Shown: piece after piece, positions 43,035 through 54,692 of the stretch | How the letters are laid out: each line of letters starts with the position of its first letter | Position numbering within the stretch: position 1 is the stretch's first letter | Assembly: GCF_024362695.1 (NCBI RefSeq) | Contig: NC_065407.1 | Coordinates: forward strand, 11,718,001 to 11,782,000 | Reading direction: 5' to 3' | DNA from: Pectinophora gossypiella | Lineage: Eukaryota > Arthropoda > Insecta > Lepidoptera > Gelechiidae | DNA length: 64,000 nt | Notes under the pieces: generated by a model | The model's input: the letters and a program-made list of their open reading frames with translations, nothing else | The model's database searches: none | What the model was told of the DNA's origin: nothing | Program-made: the position numbers and the translations under genes

Positions 43035-45650
43035 TTCCTATAATTACAGATAAAGGAGAATGGGCGAATCTGGTCCAAGAACCTCCACTGATGAGACTTA
43101 TATGTAATGAAAGCTTATGCTTTCTCTATGATTCTGACAAAGTTCTATCAGATTCTGTCCCGGGGTTCTTTTTTTACGGCCATGTTTGTCCTGGCTAAAA
43201 ATGTGATAAAATACAGTGGGAGCTAAAATCGGCTCAAGATTTGTTGCTGGATAACTAAGTCTACATAAATAATTATGTATCATATTGTATATCATTTTAA
43301 AGAGGATCTTTTCCAGAATCCGAAACATAAAAAAAAAACAAAAAAAAATCTTTTTGTAAGCGAATCATAGTCAATTTATATCTGCAGCGCCATTGTTTCT
43401 CGGTAGCTAAGTTCAAGTTTCATGCCTTTTACCCCTTCCAAAAGTATCTTACCGATTTTTTTTATATTGCTTCCGGAATTTGATCTGAATGATAATAACA
43501 AGAAAAATAAATAAACACCTCTCCGATAGAGACCGGCTAAGCTATTGCCTATTGCAAGAAATCGTCATCATTAGCAAGTCATTACGGTATTGCATATTAT
43601 AAGCTTATCAGCAACTTGGAACTTGGTCCAAGAACCTCCACTGGTGAGACTTGCATGTAATGATAGCTTATACTTGTCCTATGATTCTGGCAAAGTTCTA
43701 TCAAACTCTGTCCTAGGGTTTTTTTACGGCCATGTTTGTCCTGAGTGTACAGTAGTGGACTGCAAAATCACCTCAGGATTTGTTGTCGAAAAACTATTTA
43801 ACAAGTCTATATACATAATTATATATCATAATGTATATCAATTTTAAAGGGGAAGGTTATCAGAATCAGAAACACAAATAAAAAAAATGCATTATGTAAA
43901 CGACTTTTAGCCAACTCACGTCCGTAGCACCATTTTTCTCAGCAGCTACGTACGAGATTCGCGTCTTCCAACCTTTCCAAAGGAGCCCAATATTTTTTTT
44001 CCTTCTTCTGATATTGCATTCTTAACCTGACAAGTGACAACAAAGAAAAAAAAATAGATACCATTCCGATAGAGGCCGCGTAAGCTATGGACCTATTGCA
44101 AGATAACGTACTCAAAGGCTAGTCATTATAATCCAACAGACGTAACATGATTAGAATGCGGCGGGACGGAAATGTAGTACATCGCCTTATGCGAAAGAGA
44201 CGAAATATGTGTCTCTTTAACACTAACAGCAATACAACTATACAACTATACAGCTTAGTACGAGAGAAACAAGAAATAAGTCATTCTAATCAAGATGCAA
44301 TACAATGACTCTATTGTATACAAAAGAAACACATTTATTAAACAAGTTCAGGCAATAACTGGTGCAAAAAGCGGCTTTATTGCCAAGGTAGCAATTACTA
44401 CCAGGCAACCTTACGTTTACGATACGTTTGTTGTACCATTCGGCATTGTTTATAAGACAAGATATAAGCCTGGATTAATAAAACAAGATTGTGGTGAAAG
44501 AAAACATACTACATTTGCGTCCTCCCGCATTCTAATCATGTTACGTCTGTTGGATTATAATGACTAGCCTTTGAGTACGTTATCTTGCAATAGGTCCATA
44601 GCTTACGCGGCCTCTATCGGAATGGTATCTATTTTATTTCTTGTTGTTGTCACTTAGTCTTGTCAGGTTAAGAATGCAATATCAGAAGAAGGAAAAAATT
44701 ATTGGGCTTCTTTGGAAAGGTTGGAAGGCGCGAAACTCGTACGTAGCTGCTGAGAAAAATGGTGCTACGGACGTGAGTTGGCTAAAAGTCGTTTACATAC
44801 TTAATGCATTTTTTTATTTGTGTTTCTGATTCTGATAACCTTCCTCTTTAAAATTGATATACATTATGATATAGACTTAGTTAAATAGTTTATCGACAAC
44901 AAATCCTGAGGTGATTTTGCAGTCCACTACTGTACACTCAGGACAAACATGGCCGTAAAAAAACCCTAGGACAGAGTTTGATAGAACTTTGCCAGAATCA
45001 TAGGACAAGTATAAGCTATCATTACATGCAAGTCTCACCAGTGGAGGTTCTTGGACCAAGTTCCAAGTTGCTGATAAGCTTATAATATGCAATACCGTAA
45101 TGACTTGCTAATGATGACGATTTCTTGCAATAGGCAATAGCTTAGCCGGTCTCTATCGGAGAGGTGTTTATTTATTTTTCTTGTTATTATCATTCAGATC
45201 AAATTCCGGAAGCAATATAAAAAAAATCGGTAAGATACTTTTGGAAGGGGTAAAAGGCATGAAACTTGAACTTAGCTACCGAGAAACAATGGCGCTGCAG
45301 ATATAAATTGACTATGATTCGCTTACAAAAAGATTTTTTTTTTGTTTTTTTTTATGTTTCGGATTCTGGAAAAGATCCTCTTTAAAATGATATACAATAT
45401 GATACATAATTATTTATGTAGACTTAGTTATCCAGCAACAAATCTTGAGCCGATTTTAGCTCCCACTGTATTTTATCACATTTTTAGCCAGGACAAACAT
45501 GGCCGTAAAAAAAGAACCCCGGGACAGAATCTGATAGGACTTTGCCAGAATCATAGGGAAAGCATAAGCTTTCATTACATATAAGTCTCATCAGTGGAGG
45601 TTCTTGGACCAAGTTTCATACAAAAGTGCCCATTGTCATTTCCAGAAATT
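43035..45650. mobile_element. Giant inverted repeat: foldback element or hairpin-RNA locus
   Basis: The left arm, about 43035-44180, and the right arm, about 44508-45650, are reverse complements over roughly 1.1 kb. In the outer half I count only about three substitutions in the first 100 bases compared and very few after that. The inner half has at least one 13-bp deletion in the right arm. The loop is about 44181-44507. Each arm is itself two direct units of ~545 bp, both starting 'TGGTCCAAGAACCTCCACTG' (left arm at about 43070 and 43623) and clearly diverged from each other. The arms fade at both ends rather than stopping sharply. A transcript across it would fold into a ~1.1-kb stem. All frames at 43016-45584 are mirror images of one another and I recognise no protein in them. 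Confidence 0.9.
44181..44507 (+). other. Loop of the giant inverted repeat
   Basis: A ~327-bp single-copy spacer. It contains a small perfect hairpin (AAAGAGAC / GTCTCTTT near 44193-44217) and the start of a 90-codon frame (44295-44567) that runs into the right arm. The translation shows no transposase, RT or other motif that I recognise. Confidence 0.6.
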
Positions 45651-45659
45651 ACCTTCACA

Positions 45660-45845
45660 TAATCATGACAAACTCCCATTAGAGCGACGCCACACGATGC
45701 TCTCTGAGTTTGTAGCGACGTCGAAATTGTAACGCTACGTCGTTCTTCGAATAAATCACAACGACATGCCACACGATTCGTTAGGAAGTGGCGGTTAGGA
45801 AAGTCTGTAGCGTCGACGCAACGGAGCGCCAACGCTTGTGTACCC
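45660..45845. repeat. Possible CpG-rich MITE fragment
   Basis: 'AGCGACGCCACACGATGCTC', 'GTTTGTAGCGACGTCGAAAT' and later 'CATGCCACACGATTCGTTAG' and 'GTAGCGTCGACGCAACGG' form several imperfect inverted and direct words, similar in flavour to the MITE at 29606. Boundaries not determined. Confidence 0.3.
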
Positions 45846-45949
45846 TCTCTAATACCGGTTGCAGCCCGCGAGCTAAGCTAAGTTAGTTTAACTTAGGGCT
45901 TATGTCACTACGACAACACGGATGCGCCACCATCAGGAAATTATTTGGT

Positions 45950-46060
45950 AGCCAGCAACAAATTGGTTACGCAACTAGGTGAGGTACCCACTATACCTGT
46001 ATATTGTTGGTAGCGCAACCGTGGTGGCGTCAACATGGTGTCCTAGTGAGGTAGGACCGT
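45950..46060. repeat. Short repeat shared (inverted) with 49172-49230
   Basis: 'GGTAGCGCAACCGTGGTGGC' and 'GTGTCCTAGTGAG' correspond to the complement of 'CACTAGGACACCATTAACGC' and 'GGTTGCGCAACCAACAAG' near 49172. Unnamed family. Confidence 0.4.
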
Positions 46061-46387
46061 TAGCACGCATAGCTGACGCAATATACCATAGTTTTTGCGT
46101 AGCTTGCAGTCTATGAGCTATGCGAAATTAGTTTAGCTCCTCGTCTGCAACTGGCGTAAGTAGCCAAGTTAGAAATGTAACGCTCTAATGAGAAGGCAAA
46201 GTGACAGAAGTGTTGAACCCACGCGTCACGACTCGACGTGCTAATACGTACCATGTCGGCCGAAGCAAACCAACGTGACGAGCCACTAACCAGTTGTTTG
46301 AACTGAACTTTACTGATGGTAGAACCTTTAGACGATAGGGTGATTTATGTAAGTAGTTCTTTTTTCAAAGTGTCTTTTTGTAGGTTT

Positions 46388-46500
46388 CAATGAGATGGCA
46401 TTAACTAGAAGCCGGACAAAATGGGGAGCGCTAAGGGCTCTCAACCGGTACAAAAATTTAAGACGACTTAAGGCAGAGGGCGCCCAGTTGAGGTGATTGA
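46388..46500. repeat. 'GGGAGCGCTAAGGGC' repeat
   Basis: 'TGGCATTAACTAGAAGCCGG' and 'GGGGAGCGCTAAGGGCTCTC' are the longest copy of the family also seen at 12978, 20360, 29160-29215 and 52775. 46510-47135 shows nothing more. Confidence 0.45.
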
Positions 46501-47137
46501 TGTAGAGCAAAGGGTACCTACTGGAAACTACAGGGTACTACAGGAAGAAATTGGATTTTTTTAAGAATACTTTACTGCATTCCATTTTTAAGGAACTATG
46601 GATACTTACTGCTATAAATACTCTATTCTACGATCTTTTCAAGACTCAAGATTGAGGTCTTATCCAGAACGTTATTTTTCTTTTTAAGGGTATTAAAATG
46701 TAACAGTTAATTAAAAACGCCTTTCCGTTACGATTTGTATGTTTTCACATATTATCTGTACGTTACCGGCGCTAAATGGTAATGAGAGTAATTAGGATAA
46801 CTTATGTTGTCACCGACTAACGGACAGACTGCGAATCACTTAAAATATTATTAGTCCGATACTTTCCAATTACAGTCAAAAATATAAAAAGTATATTAAA
46901 CTGATCATCTTTGAATTCGATGTGTATAATTTATCCAATAGTAGTGTAACAAGATGCTATGTTGTGCAATATACACCTATACTGCTTATTTTTTTGTTTC
47001 CAACCCAAACCGTACGGTTGTAAAGTCTCCGTCAAAGTTGATAATTATGATATATTTATATTTATCACGTCTACGTAACAGCAAATTGCTTAGCTCAATT
47101 CGTACTTACTGACTACAAAGGTCCAAATCAAATCAGT

Positions 47138-47585
47138 AAAAATCACTTTGTCCCACAAAATACTGTCCCTGATTTGTTTAGGACATTGCAGGCTGATATC
47201 ACCTGACTGACCGAAAAATAATGTTTCGGAAGGCACAGTCATGAGCAATATCATGTACCCACTTTAGAACCCTGTCGCACTATCATATTTGACATTTAAT
47301 GAGACTTACGCTTTCATCTGTCAAAAAAGTTAATGTGACATAGTTTCAAAGTGTATACATATTAGTACTCGTGACCGTACTACTTAGTACGTAGTCGTTA
47401 CATGAGCCATGTCAGGGGCTTCTGGCGGCTCAGTAGCACACCCCGGACACTTCATACAACAAAACCTCGTTTTACATCGAGTTACCGTTCTATACTCCTA
47501 GTTCTAGTTCCTTGTTCTATGTCAATAGTAAACCTGGCACGAGGGTTGTTACCTCAGGGTTACTACCCACACGATAGAAGAAGTG
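47138..47585 (+). mobile_element. Type 2 SINE split by two insertions
   Basis: Three collinear pieces of the SINE body and tail: 47138-47245 ('AAAAATCACTTTGTCC', 'GGACATTGCAGGCTGATATC'), 47378-47432 ('CGTAGTCGTTACATGAGCCA', 'GGCGGCTCAGTAG') and 47524-47585 ('CAATAGTAAACCTGGCAC', 'CTACCCACACGATAGAAGAA'). The ~90-bp interruption is bracketed by CAGTAG/CAATAG, a possible target duplication. The 91-codon frame here is repeat. Confidence 0.65.
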
Positions 47586-47589
47586 AGGG

Positions 47590-50500
47590 AAGTATAAATC
47601 AGTATGATCTAATAGGTCCGGCTTTCGAGCATCCCTCGCATTGCTCCGCGACGGTACAAGTTATACAAAATTCATAGCTAGTTGCCGAGGTCAATACTCC
47701 GCCTTTTTGTGGATCAGATAGCCCTGCTTAGTGGTCACTGAGAAAAAAATATTATCATCTATTTTCATCTCTTATCACAAATTGTAGAATCTTATAATTC
47801 GTGTCCATGTTTTCCGAGATACAAGTTTTACATATTTTCATACCCACGTATGGATATTGATTGATACCGAAAACAAAAATGTATCTGCCTATTATCTCGT
47901 AGTACTTACCTAGACAATTGGTACCACAATGGAAGCATAGCTTATAAATACTCTTCTTCATTTGAATTTAGTTGGTCAGCGAACTTAAAGAATGAACTCA
48001 GGAATAACCTCAATGTTACACTAATATTGTTCAATATCAATACAATACAGAATTAAAATACAATATTTTACTTTGTCGTAGCAAAGATTTTCAAAACGAA
48101 TTCGTTTAAGTCATGAATTGATGTAAATATTAAAGCCACATCAAACTTAATAAATATTTTTATCTCTAACCGGAATTCAAAAATACACTATTAATGGAAA
48201 AAAAATGTATACTAAAAATACGCTAATTTCCATAACTTTATATGAATCAAATCCCGAGCGTCGGAAGGTCAATACTCTGGCAGTAGGTCAGTTAAGACTT
48301 GGAGAGGCCCAGCGCCCAAAGCCTACTCCATAATTTTCGTTGAACCTCATGCTACCTCAAGTATCTTTTAATATGTATATTTTTTAAGTTTTGGTTACAG
48401 ATACCTAAACTTGCGTCAAGAGAGTTGTATAATAACGAAGTGTATAGTTGATTCGTAGAAGTAATATGAGTATTTTCATTCAATTAATATTATATTACTA
48501 ATCTAACATAACATAGTAATATCATATTACTAATATTATACCGGAGTGAGTTTAATGTGTATAGAAGTCGAATATTATTAGTAGGTACATTAACTAATAA
48601 CAGTATTTAGTTAAAGAAAGAGAAGAAAGATTTGGTAAAGAAGTATTCGGTAAGTACGTGTTATTAAAAAAAATTGAAGGCGAGCTTACTTTAGTTTTAT
48701 TAATATCCCTAATGAAAATTAAAAGTTGTTTGAAAAAGTATTTCAGTACAATAATATATTTAATAAGTTGTCAATTCAAATCGCCCACTTCTATAAATCT
48801 ATGGACTACGCATCCAAATCACCTGCTTAACGATTGGTTTTATGAGTTCTTTGCCCCAAAAACTCGTCTTGTTAAAGTGTATAACTTAGGATAGGTTTCC
48901 ACACAAATTATTTATTCATTCGGCAGTATAAAAATGCAAGTTTATGCCGCTTTTGGGTATCGTGTGTTTAAAAATATATAAATAAATCCGCTATTTTATT
49001 TGAAGATTCAAATAAAAAATCGTTTCAGACATAGTTATGTTGAGTGTTGTTCCGAGCAGACGCGATGATAAGAACGATGAAAAGTTTAAAGGTTTTCGTT
49101 TCGTCATCCAATTTGCCGAGTTATTATAATATTATCTGTCGTAAAAATAAAAACTTACTAAACACCCTTTGTCACTAGGACACCATTAACGCTACCTCAC
49201 CTGGTTACGCGTGGTTGCGCAACCAACAAGACACTTACAATTGTAAATTACAACGACAATTTGGTGTTCATTACGTAGCTAATATCAAACTGCAAAATAT
49301 TCGTGATCACACACTCCGCAATGTACATCAAATTGTCATTGTACTTTACAATTATAATTTTTATTAAAGAGGCCCCAGGTGTCAACTGCATACACACAGG
49401 GTGTTGGTGACATGGTGACGAAAACTTTAAGGGATGATTCACACCCTGTTACTGTGGTGGCGCCATTAAGATATCCTAGACCTTAAAGATTGAAGATATA
49501 CGCATACGTTGAACAATATCCACCCAGATGGGTTGCTAACCTGACAATACCTAAGTATACAGTATAGCCCAGCAAAACAAAATTAAATAATGATGAATTG
49601 TAAGCCCTGACGTGCACTTCAATAGGCATTATATGTGTAAGGTTATGTACTTCTGAAAGTTAGTAGGTATGTGGCAAGTCGCAGTAAAGTTACAAAGCAA
49701 AGTGCGAGGACTTAACCGAGAGGCCTCAAGACTCAAGACGTATAGCCGCAGAGGACAAGAGAGGGCGTTCACCTCGCTCTATGAGCGACAGAATAACATG
49801 GACGTCATCTATTTGCTCATAGTTTTGTAGGTTATTGATAGTAAGGTATTCAATAACATTTGAAAAATGAATCATCATAAAAATCCAATGATTTATTAAG
49901 TGGGCATGGCTTTTTTACAGCCACATGTATTTGCTTTTAAGGTGTATTTGAGAAACTGTTTTTAAAATTATCAGTCTGTTATTTTTAGATTTGTGAAAAT
50001 ATTGTTTCATTATATTGGGTTAGATTAAAGAAAAGGTTAACGTCGTGTCTTATAGGGAAGTCAAGGAATTGGCCTTTGATAGACTGGAATGGAAAATGCT
50101 ACACCGACAAGAGCGTGGCTCTTAAATTGATGATGATGATATTGGGTGTCAGTAGTCAGAGACATTATGTTTATTTTTTGACCGCAAGTACTTATTTATT
50201 TTTGCCTGAAATAACATTTAACTACTTTGCCGTAAGTATCCTAAATTGTTATATTTATAAGAAGGAACCAATAAGTAGATGATAATTAATTTGGTGATCC
50301 TCGCTGTTATTGTGGGAGGGTAAACCCGTTAGCTTTCTAGTAAGTATATTATGAAAAAATATTTATTAAATAAGTAATACATTTATTTATGTACAAGCCT
50401 ATCCATGTTATATCCAACTTAATAGCGAGCACTTGTTCGCTGGCAAAGGACGGAGTTATCTCGCGGAAATAGTACGAAGACAAAAAATATAATTGAAATG

Positions 50501-52420
50501 GCGAGTTGCTAGCTCATTCTCAATCTGCTGATCATTATAATCTCACAATTTATCATTACATACTGAACCGACAATATAATTAGACATAATGATCATGTTG
50601 TATCTTTAAAGTGTTTTTTTTTTAATTAGTCTTTCATTCACCTGTTTGTGGAGTTATATTGTTCTGTTACAATCCCTGAAAGACTTCGGTGGATTGTTAG
50701 ATTTTTAAAGATTTAAGTACACTTGTTATGATAATTATATCATGAAAAGTGTAATTACTTACTACTACTACTAGTAAGCATATGTGAGTTTATATCTATG
50801 CTTCATGTGAAGACAAATATAGAGTGCACAAACAAAAAAACAGGTGTATTATACTTTTTTAACGTCAACACTCAGGATATTCAACGTTTTCATTAATCAA
50901 CCCGCATCATCTCACTGTAGATCTCCTCTATTTTATTGATTCGATTATTCGATCTGTTTGGTATCGATATTAAAATGTTTTATTGAGCTTGTAATACATT
51001 TTATCGGTGGCATGACATGAAATTACTTTTATCTCTATTTCATACAATGGAAACGAACAAACTATCACTAATAACCACCTACAAGATAGATATATATAGC
51101 TCATTGTCCATTACCTACCAGAAAGCTCAAGCACAAAGGATTTTTAACCACACTAGCTGTAAATTCACATGGCTGCTGCGTATGGGCAAACACCTCGTCA
51201 TCTGCGGCTCATTAAATATTTCGCAACGCGCCGTGCTCGAAGTATTCATATTTACATGGTAATTAAGGCTATTTAAACATTTAATCGGTCTTTCAACTTG
51301 ACGTAAGGAGAGGTAAGTGCTGGAGTATTGTCCGGCAAGTTCTACGGACGTATGGGTTTTTGTAAATACGCATATCGAATATCGCAGCTGTTTTTGTGTG
51401 ATATTTAATAAGTGCTAAGTATTATTAGTGGATGGGATGATAAAAAATGTAGGATAATGCTTCAATTTCATTATTTTTTTAAATAACAGTGGCATAGAGA
51501 TGATTTTTTCGTGCCCTATATTGTAAGTAGATTCGCCGCAGATGGCATTAACTATTTGGCCCGATAAAGATAAGTAAGAGTTACGTATACCCTGAGTTTA
51601 AAAGTTTAAAATTTATCTTAGGTTAGTATAAAAGGATAAGTCAGTATACGTTTTTTGTGTACTTACTAAAGAATTAACTAGATCTAACCAAAAATGTAAT
51701 CATTAGTTCATCGTCTGTCAGAGCGGAGATCTCAAATAGACAATGGTGCCTTTTCGAGCGCACACAAACTTAACCTAATTTTAATTTGATTTCTTAAATT
51801 AGTCCCGTCCTTCACTAACAATACGTGCAAGAAAGAGATAGAGCTAGTTTTAGTCCTGTCAAATCATAGAATAAGGAATAAAACTACGGATAGAACGGAA
51901 ACTCTCCGCTCCCCACCAGCGTCTGAGCTAGGTTTACCTCACCCCCCTCGACCATAGTTTAGACTTGAATTGTATGGCGTCAAATGTCAATTACACAGAT
52001 GCGCGTGTACAATAACGTCAATGTGTGGTGTCTGTGTAAAACAAGATTGTTTGTATGGAGCGTCCGGGGTGCGGTAAAATTAAGTTAAAACCAATTTGGT
52101 GGTTGGCCGAATTAGGACCAATGTAAAATCTATTGTGTCTGTTATCTCGACAGATGAGAGGTTAAACACTATCTAGGTACTTGTGCACTAAGTTACTTGA
52201 TTTTACGGTCTATGTTTACACATAATAATACTCCCCATTAAACCGCTTTGAAATGTCTGTCAGAAGTAATTATAGGCACTTACAGTAAAAACACATATCT
52301 CAAGTGGACAGCTTGCTAAATGTGTATGGCGTGAACAAGAGATACAAGATGGACACAAGTCATTTACCGGCATTTGAATTGTAAACACGCGACCAATGAG
52401 AGTCCTTACCTAGTTCTTAG
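47590..52420. other. Long stretch mostly without recognised features
   Basis: About 4.8 kb. Known bits: a small palindrome TAGTAATATCATATTACTA near 48508, the repeat at 49172-49230, a fragment of the 7313 repeat at 49398-49440 and an inverted family B scrap at 50097-50140. Frames such as 48658-48894 and 51017-51262 have no domain. Confidence 0.4.
50097..50140 (-). repeat. SINE family B 3' module scrap, inverted
   Basis: 'CTACACCGACAAGAGCGTGG' with 'CTCTTAAATTGATGATGATG' is the complement of the opening of the 3' module. Confidence 0.45.
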
Positions 52421-52537
52421 CGAGCTTCCTCACGACGCGATGCGATTCATGTGACATCAAAACACGTGACGATTTGAGTATAGGGTAGACGTCAACCTTA
52501 CCTATGTTATAGGTGTGCATAGCTCGACCATTATAAA

Positions 52538-52672
52538 CGGCGATACAGCTTACCACCTATCACGTTGGTCTAACAGAAAGCTCGGTGAGGAGTGGGTACT
52601 TAGTTCATCCTGCGATGGATATATCTCTGACTACTCCAACTGGGATACAGTCGTGAGTTTATGTATGTATGT
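52538..52672 (+). repeat. Repeat F, copy 3
   Basis: 'AAACGGCGATACAGCTTACC', 'ACCTATCACGTTGGTCTAAC', 'AGAAAGCTCGGTGAGGAGTG', then 'GTCGTGAGTTTATGTATGTA'. The best copy of the family. Confidence 0.6.
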
Positions 52673-52929
52673 ATTTTATCAAATTGTCATAACTTGTATA
52701 AAAAATGTGTATGAAACAATGAATCGTCAAAAAATGGTTAATAAATCGAACTTTTTGTTACATCTGGTAACCTTATCTCAGCGCTCCCTATTTGTCCGGC
52801 CAAGTAGTGAATGCCACATATATAATATGTCAAAAAAAGTTATCCTTGCCATGAAATCACACATCACATGAATGCACTAACCCGCTACTACTATATTTGC
52901 CCAAAATTTTCCTGTACCCAAAGTAATCT

Positions 52930-53140
52930 GGAAGAAATTTCTGCATGATCAATAAGGCTACCTATTGTGCATTTCTGTATCTAGAAAGAAAGAAAGAAAG
53001 TTTATTCAGTACAATAAACAAGTAACAATTATAAGGCCCTGACGCCTAAACTAGTATAACTGTATTTTAGGATCTGTTGTTCTTGTCTCTGTATCTTGTG
53101 TCCATTGTGCTCAGTAAATTATTTTATTTGTCTATCCATG
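52930..53140 (+). repeat. LINE 3' end carrying a nested insertion
   Basis: 'TCTGGAAGAAATTTCTGCAT' to 52980, then resuming 'TTGTGTCCATTGTGCTCAGT' as in the copy at 37374-37500. In between lies a 79-bp insert (52981-53059). Confidence 0.65.
52981..53059 (-). mobile_element. Nested LINE 3' scrap with 6-bp target duplication
   Basis: 'GAAAGAAAGAAAGTTTATTC' and 'AGTACAATAAACAAGTAAC' are the complement of a LINE 3' end with a CTTT tail. CTGTAT occurs on both sides (52975-52980 and 53060-53065), consistent with a target-site duplication. Confidence 0.6.
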
Positions 53141-53662
53141 CGACATCCGATCGCGCCATGAGGAAGGTCCCTTATATGCAAGCATAAGCGAAAAACCCTC
53201 TTATACGTGTGCTGGCTGAGTAAGAAGTAATTTATGCGTGAATTATTCGCATATTTTTACTGTCAATAGCGGCTAGTGGAGATGAATATTCTCGTATATA
53301 CTAAATGTGAGTGATGGTTGACTTTGTTGTATAATGAACATAACATAAATAACTCACGTCCTCAATCCCTAATGGGGTAGGTAGAGCCATAAGTAATTAG
53401 GACTATTAACCACTTTTGTTTAAGTCAATTGTACTTACCAACTGAGATCACCAATATTTTATAGGATTTTACCGATAATGCTATTGCTTATATTAATACA
53501 CGTACAATTTTCAATCAAGTACTGAATGCAATCTGATTCAAATCTAAAAAAAAATATAAGTGTTAATCAAAGCAGTTTTAACTATGAAAATTCACACATG
53601 TATAAAATCAATAATATAATAATAAATAATATATATAATTTTCATATTAAAGCAATCACTAG

Positions 53663-53771
53663 TGCCGATTCTGGCAGAGACAGGCTTAAATTGACAGTTT
53701 AAAAGATAAGTGCCAGAAAGAGGCAGGTCTACTTTTGGATCAATCAAAGTGGCTGTCTGCCAGAATCGGCA
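53663..53771. mobile_element. TIR MITE, 109 bp
   Basis: TGCCGATTCTGGCAGAGACA at the left and 'CTGTCTGCCAGAATCGGCA' at the right are inverted copies apart from a two-base indel. Inner words (GCCAGA, GACAG) repeat. No coding and no clear target duplication. 53150-53660 and 53775-54420 hold nothing recognised. Confidence 0.65.
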
Positions 53772-54438
53772 TCATTATGCACAAATTTGACGCGTTTAAT
53801 ATAAATCATAAATAATACTGACAGTTGTCACAAGAATAGCGACCAAATGAATGCAAATAATAGAAAATAATGATAGATCACACATGCTGAGTGACCTTTG
53901 GAAACTGCACCTTGAGTAGCAATGTGGCAAATGCAAAATACGCAATGTGCGCTCAGCGCAAGTTGCTATTGAAGCAGGAGCACGTTCAGAACTGTCACTG
54001 TGAACGAAAGTTATTATTCAAGTTGCGATATTGCTAATACACCTTGGTCTCATCTGGTGAACAATTTACTTTGAAAAAAAAAATGCAATTGTGTCGAATC
54101 TGTGCAATCTGCGCTTGCGGTTAGACCATAATGCAATGGCAAGTCATGTGGTGTGCATTTGCACAAACGCTTAAAGGGTTCGCCTCGTTCTTTGTAAAAT
54201 TACATCATTCATAATCTTCGTAAAACACATTTTGGGAACATTTTACAAAGTGGTAATTTTGCCTTATGGGATCATTATACATAATATAATAATGCACAAC
54301 TGCTGGCTGCTTTCGTAAAGAAAGAATGGTCATGAATATACCATACAAAAATAAACCTAAGTTTTGGACATATGTATCCGTCGTTGGTAAAATTAGTTAA
54401 CCTGTTACGTAATATCGATACGTATTAGTTAAATGGAG

Positions 54439-54585
54439 CCGTTGGTCCCGGTTACTATTTACTGATGTAAGTGAGTAATCGTTACATGAGCCATGTCAGG
54501 GGCCGTTGGCGGCTCAATTATAACTCTGACACCATGGTTGATGAGGTTGGTATTCTACCTCACAACCCACACGATAAGAAGAAGA
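54439..54585 (+). mobile_element. 5'-truncated type 2 SINE with 12-bp target duplication
   Basis: Starts 'CCGTTGGTCCCGGTTACTAT' and ends 'CACACGATAAGAAGAAGA'. The 12-bp word AGTTAAATGGAG flanks it exactly (54427-54438 and 54586-54597). It inserted at the edge of an older SINE tail of type 1. Confidence 0.85.
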
Positions 54586-54591
54586 AGTTAA

Positions 54592-54692
54592 ATGGAGTGG
54601 AGCAGCGAGATGGAGTATACTCCATACCCCCTCCAGTTGACTGAGGGGAGTTCTGTGCCCAGCAGTGGGACATATATAGGCTGTTTATGATG
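54592..54692 (+). repeat. Type 1 SINE tail
   Basis: 'GGAGTGGAGCAGCGAGATGG', 'CCCCTCCAGTTGACTGAGGG' and 'CCCAGCAGTGGGACATATAT' lead to 'GGCTGTTTATGATGATGAAC'. The host of the insertion above. 54700-55370 shows nothing recognised. Confidence 0.7.

Noticed and set aside
44295..44567. 90-codon frame in the loop of the giant inverted repeat as a possible transposase or antidote gene
   Set aside because: No catalytic motif, start context or composition signal. It ends inside the right arm. Kept only as loop description.
43016..45584. Six open frames with mirrored proteins on both strands
   Set aside because: They arise because the same sequence is read in both arms of the inverted repeat. The frames break between diverged units and have no known domain.
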